Part shown: piece after piece, positions 12,292-22,699 of the stretch
Position numbering within the stretch: position 1 is the first letter of the stretch
How the letters are laid out: every line of letters starts with the position of its first letter
Assembly: GCA_032719365.1 (NCBI GenBank)
Contig: CM064871.1
Coordinates: forward strand, 36,553,566 to 36,617,565
DNA length: 64,000 bases
Reading direction: 5' to 3'
DNA from: Prinsepia uniflora
Lineage: Eukaryota; Streptophyta; Magnoliopsida; Rosales; Rosaceae
Program-made: the position numbers and the translations under genes
The notes under the pieces: model-generated
What the model saw: the letters and a program-made list of their open reading frames with translations, nothing else
What the model was told of the DNA's origin: nothing
Databases searched by the model: none

Positions 12292-12450
12292 GGACGTCTA
12301 GTACGTCCAGCGTCTATGACGCTAAGCATCGGGGATGCTGTACCCGAACGGGGTTCGGGGATTGAACTCGGAAATTGAGACCCGAGTGGCACGCGTAGCC
12401 TTGTGATTGTGACCTTATTGACGTCAGGGACGTCAGACATCAGGGATGTC
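12292..12450 (+). repeat. Cluster of covarying micro-hairpins in TE-A
   Basis: Arms and loops in order are GGACGT/ACGTCC (12292-12308), AGCGTC-TAT-GACGCT (12309-12323), AGCATC-GGG-GATGCT (12325-12339), CCCGAAC-GGG-GTTCGGG (12343-12359), GACGTC-AGG-GACGTC (12420-12434) and GACATC-AGG-GATGTC (12436-12450). Each is a perfect inverted repeat with different arms. Confidence 0.85.
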
Positions 12451-12928
12451 GGATTGGAGTGTATAGTGCAGTGGCTAAAATTATGGTTATGGTTTATATT
12501 ATATGCCTTATGGTTCATATTACTGGATTGATGAAATAACTCTTGGATTGACTTTTGGAAATTGAAACTATGCTTTGTTTCCGGGCTAAGGCCCTAATGG
12601 TTATTTCTAAATAAATGTGTGATCATTGGTTTTTGGCGCATGCATATGGTTTTACTGAGGGGCATAAATGTCTTATAAATGTTTTAAACAGACTTGTTTA
12701 TTTTCGTCCAATCACAGCTTTTGTTTTCAATGCCCTTCAGGTTGATTCCGGATGCGACTGCAGCAGAGACTTGAGCATCGCACACCTCCTCCATCGATCC
12801 TTACGCACTCTGGAAGCCCGTTTGGGCAGTGGCAATAGGTTATCCCTTGTCTGACACCTCTTGTCAGACGGGAGCATGGCACATTCCATGGTAATCCTAG
12901 GGGGATTGGGATGGGTCATGTCATACCC

Positions 12929-14660
12929 TTGAGAGTCATGGTTAATTATCCTAGCCAACCCAACCCTCAGCTATCCTATCCTTATCGTACATCCCATGAG
13001 TCACCAGCATTCTCCGGCTGTCATATTATTGAAGAAGAATTCGTTCATACTCTCAAAATTCTCCTAAATCCCTACAAACAGCAAACAGTCAGTTATCGTT
13101 TGCTCTAATTGAGGCCCGGGGGGAGGGGGGTTGTTTGACCAGAAACGCTTCAATACTTAAGTCAGCTTTGAAAGAGAAATCTCAAGAGCTTAAATAGCGT
13201 TGAATCGAATTACCTTGAAAGTGACATGATTGCCTCTATATATAGAGAATCATTGGGAGCTACAAAGCATTTTAAATGGTAGGTTGATTTTGTAATTAAA
13301 AATAATATATTATTAATAAAATATATTATTTAATATTTATAATAATTGTTCATTATGATGATAATTATAGAAATTTAATATTAATATTAATTGTCCATTA
13401 TTAAGAATAATGGTAATTAACTCTCATGGAGAATATTAATATCACGGAGGGTTTTAACCCGATTTAATAACGTATTGCAGCTGGTAAATACATTCTTTAT
13501 TGTGCAAGTGTTTGCAAGCTGTTAATATTATTGCCAGGAGAAATTTGGACTTTTTGGGAACTTTGAGCCATGTGGCAGCTCCATATCCTTCGAGTGATTT
13601 TGGGTTCCAAACATATCAACCATTTTAAGGATATAATAATCTATTCGAGTTTTTTTTTTCCTTTGAGCTTACCGAGAAGTCCATGTGCCTCAATGTTAAA
13701 TACTTAATTGAACTGAGACTCGCCAACTCCATCATGAACCATAACCCGACATACCGGCTCTTTCTAAGCCATAACAAGTATAATTTCTTTCGGACCCGCC
13801 CTACGCCACAATCCCAGCTCGGGATCCCAAATACTTGATATTTCCAAGTTCTAAGTCCTAACTATATAGCCTTGCTCGAGTCCAAATCTATAACCCGAAT
13901 TTTTCTGAACTCGATATTCTACCCTGAGTCCAATCCTTCCTATTTGGCATACATAACGAATAGTAAATCCACAATCCTAACCTAAGCCAGCCAACACCTA
14001 AAACATTAGCCTTAGCTAACAATTACGCTTAATCATAGTCCATAACTTGTAGCTAATGACCGTCCAATTATGAATAATCATCTTTAATTTTAAGACATAT
14101 AATTGGTAGATCATTTAACAAGTCCACTTTCAAGTTATTTTGTTTTTATGGCCTTCGAGTTCACTATTCAAGCCAAACACGCTCTTTGGTATTAGTAAAT
14201 GGCAAAAAAAACCTCAAATCCAACCCTTTAAATCCCAGAAATGAGCATTTTCCCTAAATACGCACAAGGTTAGTTTGAACATCTAAAATAGTCTCTAAAT
14301 GATGTCCAATTGCCTAGAAACCCATGTCAAACTGTCTGGAATGTCGAAAACTTGGAAATATGAACCATCGTGCGCTAGGACTAACCCCACATGCTCCCAC
14401 ATACGACAGGAGGCCAGCGACCTTCCCACACGCCCCCACAAGCTGTCGCGTGGCCCCTACACGCCTAAAATATTCTATCCAGCCGAAATATTCGGATAAC
14501 TAAACAACATATTCCATTTATTCTGGCAGAATATTCTGATGGCAAGGGGATATTTCGTTACTTAAATAAAATATTTTTCCAATACTAACGGAACATTCTA
14601 ATGGCAAGAGAATATTCTGTCACCAAAATATTCCATTACTTGAATAGAAGACAAATGGCG
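12929..14660. other. Intergenic or old repeat sequence without recognisable genes
   Basis: It contains an AT-rich block at about 13290-13400 and a cluster of AATATTC palindromes at 14483-14618. No coding sequence longer than about 65 codons looks real. It may be decayed transposon interior, but no ends or protein remnants were found. Confidence 0.55.
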
Positions 14661-15894
14661 TGATAGGACCCCTCCCGAGAAACACTACAAAAGTACATAT
14701 GGGCCCTACTCCCATCTGACAAGTAACCCAAAATACTGAAATTACTCTCAAACTTACCAGACAAGGGATATTTAAACTCCTTATCATTCATGCCTATACC
14801 TCGAAGTTTATGCCATGGCCCTAGAGGGTTACAAAACTAAGAAAATGTGTGAGTGGATAAAAATAAGTATTTTAAAACATAGTTTCGAAAACATACGTAA
14901 TTACCCTCCGTTTTCTAAAATTATGCATGCATATGAAAAATCATTTCATTTCGATTAAAACAAAACACAACTCGTATTCTCGATATACGTGAAAAGAAAT
15001 CTCATGTCAAAAGCATTATTTAACCAATACAATCATCACACAAATCACCATAACAGTCAACACAAAGCCAGCATGGCAATAACACATAACTAATCCATAT
15101 CCAACTCATCATCAATGCACAACAACAGTCATCATATCAACTGTACTACTAGTAGGCACATCACTCACTCGAGAACTAAAGCCCATCTCGATGTCCGAGT
15201 CATCATAATACCAGTCTTAGGAGCCAGAGCCTTGCTCGACGTCTGTGACCTCTAATCAACCAACACATGTCTCGAGGAGGGTTATCCATAATCATCACAG
15301 CCGTCACAATATACCACACATCATAACACTTCACATCTCACGAATACTGAGAAATCACATACTCGTATCACATATCAATATCACAAATCAATTCCATCAT
15401 TCAAAACTCAGGCTTGCACCCAAAATACAATATATACTAAAACCTCGTATAATGTGCCATATGGCAATTCTTGTAAAATCATCAAAACTCACAAATAATC
15501 CAACATCACAACATCTCATATCAAAAATTCCGAGAAACCCGCTTTTATAACACATAACCATATCCCAACTCAAATTCACAAATTAAGCCAGATTCGAGAA
15601 ATATAATTCAAAGGAAAGTTCCTAAAGCGTGTAATACAACCTTTTTCGTAAAATCGTCCAAAAATCATATAAAAATCTCAATCAATCAAATATCCCCAAA
15701 ATCACATATAAACCTATTTAAATCATGTAAGTATGCATTTTCTTAATTTCCGAAAATCTAATAACCTGTCAAAAAGCACATCTAAGGGTCACTAACCATC
15801 TGCATAAACTCATATTTTAATCCCACAATTTTTCTAGCACTAACAACTCGCCACGTGGCACCAACCCTTCATGTGGCCTAACAAGATGATGTGT
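14661..15894 (-). mobile_element. Old reversed Tekay-like LTR remnant, first piece
   Basis: Read on the minus strand, this piece ends GGTCCTATCA. On the plus strand it shows the order seen in other reversed LTRs: TGTGAGTGGATAAAA, then a TTACCCTCC block, then ATGCATGCATATG. The same order occurs at about 23036-23120 in the LTR of TE-E. Its other part continues after the TE-B insertion. It is too diverged to place its outer boundary exactly. Confidence 0.6.
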
Positions 15895-18272
15895 TGTAAC
15901 GACCCGTCCTGAATTCCGGGATTAGATTAGTAAATAATCATGATTAGTGGGGTTAATCGGTGATTAGTTGGGCGAAATCGGACGAACGATACAAAATGAC
16001 CATTTTGCCACTAGTCGTGGGTAAAACGTTGAATTTTAATTTGGGAGGTCAAATGGACTTTGACCGATGACCGTGACGTAGTTTGGGATGTCACGAATTC
16101 ATAGACAGGTGGCACGTTCGATTCCAACATTCGAGGAGGAAGTTATGACGTTCGGAAGTTAAGGGGCATTTTGGTAATTTTGGTTAATAGGGGCAAAATG
16201 TTGGTTTTTTGACTGGGAGGTCCGATAGGCGAGGGCCAAGGACCGTTAGGTAGGTCTCGATGCCCTGGGTCCGTAGATAGGCGGCACGCGTCAATCGGAG
16301 TTCGGATGACCGAGTTACGGGTCTAGATGCGTGAAGGGAAATTTGGTAATTTTGGGCAGAAGGGCAAAATGGTAAATTCCTTGGGGAAAATTGAGAATTG
16401 CCGTGGATGGGGTTCTCTTCAGAAACAGAGCACGGGTCATGCATTGTTTATGGAACAATTGGTTGGGCTGAGTGCAATGGTTTGTTTATGCAATTGAGTG
16501 GAGAGAAAACAGAGCACTGAGAGCATTGTTTATGTTTTGAGCAGAGCACGGGTGCACATGCTGCGTGGTGTTTTGAAACGGGTTGGTGTTGTTTGGAGAA
16601 CAGAGCACCATTTGTTTTGAGATTGATTAATTGGCTGAGTGAGAAGCAGAGATGCAGAGACACTGGGAAACTCAATCAAACTTCTGTGAGAGGCTGAGGA
16701 TAGTGAAATGGCGGTGGAGGTTTGGAGGATGGGCGCCTTGCACGGTGGTTCACGGCAAGGGACAAAGACGAACCCATTGAACCTGATTTCGAGGCTCGAG
16801 GAGGGCTGGATCGAGAGGAAGGACGATAAAAAATCTGGGCTTCGGGTTTTTGTTCAGAGGTTTGGGAGTCCCAGTGATAGTGACGAGGCCCGTGAAGGCC
16901 TATGGCACGCGTATCGAGGCGCATCGTTGGACGGTATGTGAGTGGACTTTGGTTTTATAAATTTTATGCATGCATAACTGTTTTATATGGATTATGATTG
17001 TGATTATATGATGTTGATTTGGATATTGGTGAATTATATGGTTTCACGCACTTCGAGGCGATTTACGTGCTTGCACGTAAATCGAGGTTTCCAGTTTTAC
17101 ACTGAGTTTCCATACTTATGGTTTTGGATATGATTTCATGAAATGGTTTTGAAATTGGAATGATAAACTCGGGCATGAGACCCAATGGTTTAACCTCGGA
17201 CTTGGAGTCCAATTGAGTTATATAATCGGGCTAGGGGCCCAGTTGATTTACGAAATCGGGTTGTGGGACCAGTTGATTTACGAAATCGGGCATGAGGCCC
17301 AGTTGGTTATAAATGTGATTTAGGGCTGGGGACTCAAAATGGATTTGAATAAATAGTTTTGGATTTGAAAATCAGGTGTTTGGACTTGTGATGGTTTCAT
17401 GGAAATTCCGGGCAGGGCCCTTGAGATGTTTGAAATGATTGATAAACTGTTTTCCATAAACCATCTTGATACGAGGATATGTGATGGTCTCTTCCAGGTG
17501 TCTGAGACACTGGGGAAGTCACGGTGCATTGCTTGCAAGGGGTCATTGTACGGAGCTACCGGACCGTATAGTGACTCAGGAGCAGGATTGCTATGATTAG
17601 ACGTCTGGGAGGTCAGACATCTGGGATGTCAGAGATATTGATCCGGAGAGACCCCGGGCAGCACGCATTGCTTATTATACCTTTAGATATGACGTCTGGG
17701 ACGTCGAGCGTCTGGAACGTCGAGCGTTTGGGACGCTAGGCATCTGGGATGCCCAGGATGGTTTAAACATGTTTTTCCTGGAAATGGTATTTATGGTTAT
17801 GGTTTTGGGCGATGGCCCACTTGGAATTGGAATTGGTATTCTGGATGTCGGATTTGTATAATATATGTTTGGTTTTCGGTATTCATGGTTTTGGGTAGGG
17901 ACCCACATGATTTGGTTTTACGGCTTCTGGGCTAAGGCCCTAATGGTTGTTTTTTGTAAATAGTTTACTTACTGGTTTTCGATGCATACATACATTTTAA
18001 TGAAGGGCATAAATATCTTTGTGAAATGTGTTTTATGAGCTTAGTTATTTTCGTCCACTCATAGTCTTTGTTGTTTTAATGCCCTTCAGGTTGATCACGG
18101 ATGCGACTGCAACAGAGACTGGGACATTGCATACCTCCTCCATCGATCCTTGCGCACTCTAGAAGCTCGTTGGGGCAGTGGCTTTAGGTTATCCCTTGTC
18201 TGACACTTCGTGTTAGACGGGAGCATGACACATCCCACGGTAATCCCGGGGGGATTGGGATGGGTCGTGTCA
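15895..18272 (+). mobile_element. TE-B: solo LTR, Tekay-like, 2378 bp
   Basis: It begins TGTAACGACCCGTCCTG and ends TTGGGATGGGTCGTGTCA. Flanks are tgtgt (15890-15894) and tgtgc (18273-18277), a TSD with one change. There is no internal region. It carries GGGC..GCCC hairpins at about 17168-17310, the clearest micro-hairpin array at 17691-17753, and near its end GTCTGACAC-TTC-GTGTTAGAC (18198-18218) and AATCCC..GGGATT (18242-18256). Confidence 0.9.
17600..17753 (+). repeat. 16-bp-pitch micro-hairpin array with fixed TGG loop
   Basis: At 17691-17753 four consecutive units of 6 + 3 + 6 bp are separated by single bases: GACGTC-TGG-GACGTC, AGCGTC-TGG-AACGTC, AGCGTT-TGG-GACGCT and GGCATC-TGG-GATGCC. 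Two more lie at 17600-17630 (GACGTC-TGG-GAGGTC, GACATC-TGG-GATGTC). Both arms differ between units but mostly stay complementary, while TGG is constant. Confidence 0.88.
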
Positions 18273-18527
18273 TGTGCCTTGCCACATCATCGTCGTCTAC
18301 TTGCGGACGGGTCGACCCGACTCATTGTAACGGGTCGTTCAACCTATATGCTTGACCTGTTCTATCTCACCCAATTCTCAACCAAAACCCTCCATTCTTT
18401 CACCAAAAGGTTCTTATCCTCCGTATAAACTGATCCCTGGCCTTAAAATACTAAGAACGTAGTTGGAAATCCTCTAGTCAAGCTCGACATCCACGGCTAA
18501 GCTTCGAGCTTGTCCCCAGGCCAGTCT
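18273..18527 (-). mobile_element. Old reversed LTR remnant, second piece (after TE-B)
   Basis: This resumes the sequence interrupted by TE-B: the TSD bases tgtgt/tgtgc sit at the two junctions. It is cut again at 18528 by the reversed LTR of TE-C. Assignment to the LTR rests on continuity rather than on strong motifs. Confidence 0.45.
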
Positions 18528-18812
18528 TGTCAGGACCCGTCCCAATACCCCCGGGATTAACGAGGGACGCTCCTAATCCCGTCTAACACGGAGTGTCAGA
18601 CTAGGGAAAATTAAAACTGTTAGCCCGATCAGCTTCCAAAGTACGCTAGGATCTAGTAGAGGAATGTGATATCTCGGTCTCAGTTATAGTCTGCACCAGT
18701 AATCAACCTGAAGGGCAGTGAAAACAGAAAAGACTGTGAGTGGACGAAAAGTAATAGTTTGATAAAACAGATTTCATAAAAGACCTTTATGCCCTTCACT
18801 AAAAAGCATGCA
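18528..18812 (-). mobile_element. TE-C: reversed LTR, left piece
   Basis: It begins on the plus strand with TGTCAGGACCCGTCCC, the reverse complement of an LTR end, followed by the usual U5 block (AATCCCG, GTCTAACACGGAGTGTCAGAC). It is cut at 18812 by TE-D, whose TSD atgca (18808-18812) is part of this LTR. The right piece resumes at 62984. Confidence 0.85.
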
Positions 18813-21270
18813 TGTAACGACCCGTCCCTAGTATCGGGATTAAATATTAATTAATTATGGTTTAGAATGACTAATCGGGGATTAGTTGAGAGAAATCAAG
18901 CGAAATGTGCAAAATGACCGTTTTGCCCTTCTACGTGGGCAAAATGTTGACTTTTGACCCGGTAGGTCCGATGGCCAAGTGCCGAGAACCGTTACGTAGA
19001 TCGGGTCGATACGAATCCATAGAAAGACGGCACGTCGAAATCGAAGGTCGGACGAAAAAGTTATGGTCACGGGAGCGAAGTCGATTAAACGTACGAACCG
19101 AGAGTTTGATTAAAATAATGATAAAATACTATAATCTGATTTAAACCTAGAATTAATCTGGACCCTTGGATGAGTGACAAGTGTCACTCATCCCACCTTT
19201 ACTTTTCCCTAAATGGTTGATCTTGTCACCATTGGCCAATTAAAATATGTGTTAATTTTCCTCAATTAACCTCAGCCATCCATCTCCTTCTCAAGATTGA
19301 ATCTGCACCCTCCAATCCATTCCATCTGATCTTTCATCACCATCAGTTAACATCTTCATCTTTGGCTTACTTCGAACTCGTGCACCACCATTGTCTTACA
19401 AGCTCCACAGCCCTCACACCATGACCCTCATCTGACATAGTGCCTGGCTGAGGGAGGCTGAGCGTGTGACGGTGAGGCGAGGACAAGAAGGCAAGGAGGA
19501 TTCCACGGCGGAGGAAAAACAGAAAAGCTTATTTTTATGTTCGAAAATGGAAAATCGATTTTGGTTGGCTGTTGATCGCGTTGGAGGAGTGGATGGAGTT
19601 CCTGAGGTCGAGATGACCATGGTGGTGGCCACGACTAAGCTCATGACGGCGAGGTGAGTGAGAAACCTGATAAGGCTCTATTACTGTTTAAAAATGGCAA
19701 CTTGTAAATTGTTGGTTGATGATTGATCTGGTTGATCAGTTAAGCTTTTGGAGAGTGAGGCGAGTCCGTAGGAGCTGAATTCGAAGAAAATGGTGGCCGG
19801 GATCGTGAGCTACGACAGTCGAAGGTGGCCGGTTCAAACCAAGGATCGGGAAGGTATTTTCTTGCCCCTAAACTCACAATTTTATCACGTAGATGAATAG
19901 GAAATGTTTGGACGAATCTAATGGTAGAAATAGGATGAAAAATGGACTGAAATTGGAAGAAAACTAGGAGCGCCGGTTTGGTTGGACTGAACTGGTATGA
20001 ACCGGCTTAATTGAGGAAGACAATGAACAGTACCCTGACGCGTGGGCTTCACGCGCAGCCGCTTGTGGCGGTACGTGGGGGCGCGTGGGGCACTATTGGG
20101 ACATGTGTTCAATAGGACTTTTAATCTATTCGATGTAACAAACATTTTGGGACTGGTTTTGTGTCGATCGGACATCGTCTCGATATGTTTCGGGGTGTCC
20201 AAAAGTTTAGGATCGAGTTTAAAAATAGTAAAAAATTCAGGAAAATTACGGGGCTTTAGGGTTAATGAAGAGGTTAGTAACCCTCTAGTATGATTTGGAC
20301 AAGTTTGGAGGTCCCAGTGATAGTGGTGTGGCCCGGGAAGGCTTATGGCATGCGTATCGAGGCAGTAGTGTAGGACAGTCTGTGAGTGGACTTCGTTTTC
20401 TAAACTATGATGCATGCATAATTATTTTATATTTTTTACATACGTGATTTCTATGATGATGATTATGGCACTGATGGTTCACGTGAGTGCACGTATTTCG
20501 AGGTAATTCAATATTTACACGTATTTCGAGGTTTATGAGTTTATGCTATTGCTATGTGATTGAGAAATCAATAATGGTTCTATGGCATGGTTTTGGTTTT
20601 GGAAAGATGAACTCGGGCATGAGACCCATTTGAATTATGTGATCGGGTCGGGGCCCAGTGGTTTACAAAATCGGGCATAAGACCCAGTTGAGTTTTTTAA
20701 ATGTGATTTTGGGTCTGGGACCCTAGGTTTCATTAATGTGATTTCGAGTCGGGGACCCTAAATGGTTTTGTGATTTTATGGGAATTTTGGGTAGGGCCCA
20801 TTCAGATGTTTTGAAATGACTTTGTAAAACTGTTTTCCATATACCATCTTGGTACGAGGATGTGTGATGGTATCCTCTAAGTGTCTAGGACACTGGGTAA
20901 GTCATGGTGCATTGCCTGCGAGGGGTCATTTTACGGAAATTCCGGGCAGGGCCCTTGAGATGTTTGAAATGATTGATAAACTGTTTTCCATGAACCATCT
21001 TGATACGAGGATATGTGATGGTCTCCTTTAGTTGTCTGGGACACTGGGGAAGTCACGGTGCATTGTCTGCGAGGGGTCATTATACGGAGGTACCAGACCG
21101 TGTAGTGACTCAAGAGCAGGAATGCTATGATTAGACGTCTGGGATGTCAGACATCTGGGATGTCAGAGATATTAACCCGGAGAGACCCCGGGGTAGCACG
21201 CGTTGCTTATTAGCGTGAGATATGACGTTTGGGACGTCAAGCGTCTGGGACGCTAGGCATCTGGAATGCT
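18813..21270 (+). repeat. TE-D 5' LTR, main piece (truncated)
   Basis: It aligns by eye with the 3' LTR at 60211 onward. It is cut at about 21270, inside the micro-hairpin block, where reversed TE-E protease sequence begins. About 290 bp equivalent to 62525-62808 of the 3' LTR are missing here. Confidence 0.88.
21134..21270 (+). repeat. Micro-hairpin groups in TE-D 5' LTR
   Basis: The units are GACGTC-TGG-GATGTC (21134-21148), GACATC-TGG-GATGTC, GACGTT-TGG-GACGTC, AGCGTC-TGG-GACGCT and GGCATC-TGG-AATGCT. The block is truncated right after the last unit by the TE-E junction. Confidence 0.85.
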
Positions 21271-22605
21271 GATGGGTTGTCAACCAATCCATCCCAAGGA
21301 TAACATCAAAATCATACAAATTTAACAGTATTAGGTCAGACACGAGGTGCACACCCCTTATCAATACAGGATAACCTCGTATCACCTAGTTTACCACATA
21401 TATATCACCAGTCGGCGTACCGACTCCCATATCACAACAAATCGCAGAGATCTCTCTATCGGCTAACGATGCATAATCTCGAGAAACAAAAGAATGGGTA
21501 GCTCCCGGGTCTATTAATGTACGTGCATGATGACCAAAAATAGGAAGCATACCTGTCACCACTCCTGGGTTGCTCGGGCCTTCTGTTGAGTTACTGCAAA
21601 TACTTGAGCCTGTGGTCCTGAAGTCTGACCACGTCCTCGTGATCCACCACGTCCTCTGCCAACTCCTCTCCCACTTGTTGCATCAGAAGTCGAGGCCGTA
21701 TTCAGACTTTGCTCTGCTGTTCCCTGACTTGTACCACCTGATCGGTATGGGCAGTCCCTTATGATGTGTACAGGCTCTCCACAAGAGTAACACGTCACTG
21801 AACTAGGTCGACTAGGTCTATCCCTCTGTCCGCCAGTAGACCCCACAGATGTTCCACTAGACTGAGATGTTGCCTGAGGTCTAAAACCAAATCTCTGTGC
21901 ACTTCCCCTACTATAACTCGGACGAGTGCCACCAGAAGATCCAGAACTAGAACTACCCCTCTTCGGCCATCTCTGACTCAGAGATCCCTGATACTGTCGC
22001 TCTCGGCCCCGACCAAAACCTGAAAACTGCTGTCGTACTGGCAAGGTCACCTCAACTCTGGCGGCAGCATCAGACAACTCTCTCAGGGTAGCATACGATC
22101 CTACTGTCACAGCACCACAGATCTCATTTCTCAATCCCTGCTCAAATCTTCTGCACTTTTCCTCCTCGTTTGCCACATACAGAGGAGTGAAACTAGATAG
22201 GTTCAAGAATTTCTGCTCGTAGTCAGCCACTGACAGATTTCCTTGTTGCAGCTGAAGGAACTCCACTTCCTTGGCATTGCGAAAGGAACGAGGATAAAAC
22301 TGGTATAGGAAACGGTGCCAGAAATCCTCCCAACTCAGGGTGCGGGCATCCAACCCCGTCAACTGTAATCCGCCCCACCATCGATAAGCCTGATTACTCA
22401 ACATGAACGTGGTTAATGGAACCATGTCTTCTGGTCGGCATCACATGATCTAAAAAATCCTCTCCAATTGCGTAATCCACTCATAGGCCTCGTCTGGGTT
22501 GGTCTGGCTAGTAAAACTAGTGGCCCCCAAACGTTGAGCTCTCTCTACGTCTGAACCCTCCATCTCATCACCAGGTTGTGCACGAGGCTCGCGTCTCGGA
22601 GGCAT
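21271..22605 (-). pseudogene. gag-protease fragment of TE-E
   Basis: The gag frame starts at ATG 22605 (MPPRREPRAQPG), matching the TE-J Gag start. Two in-frame stops follow ERIF near 22450, and an open stretch from 22425 to 21556 covers the retrotransposon Gag domain (FLQLQQGNLSVADYEQKF) and a CCHC zinc knuckle (CYSCGEPVHIIRDC). A frameshift at about 21556 separates it from protease sequence with [10 protein letters not shown] and [11 protein letters not shown]. It is not functional: stops, a frameshift and loss of RT, RNase H and integrase. It is the capsid/protease part of a chromovirus-type element. Confidence 0.88.
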
Positions 22606-22699
22606 ATTAAGGTATTTTGTAAGTAAAACAGATTAGTATAACAACACATGCACACAATGTGCAAGACTTAGACCGCAACCTAATGCTCTGATACCAATT

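Larger units (their letters stand above)
9963..12923 (+). mobile_element. TE-A: solo LTR of a Tekay-like Gypsy element, 2961 bp
   Basis: It begins TGTAACGACCCGTCCCG and ends GGGATGGGTCATGTCA, flanked by the exact 5-bp TSD taccc (9958-9962 and 12924-12928). There is no primer site, polypurine tract or coding region, so it is a solo LTR left by recombination between two LTRs. Inside are W-box and TGACG motifs near 10091-10155, a CGCG-rich island at 11297-11350, four GGGCC-AGG-GGCCC hairpins at 11877-12000 and two groups of short covarying hairpins at 12292-12359 and 12420-12450. Short antisense open frames such as 10205-10423 recur in related LTRs and are not taken as genes. Confidence 0.93.

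Noticed and set aside
17600..17753. Regularly spaced short repeats resembling a CRISPR array
   Set aside because: The units are 15-bp inverted repeats with one-base spacing inside a plant LTR; there are no spacers and no cas genes.
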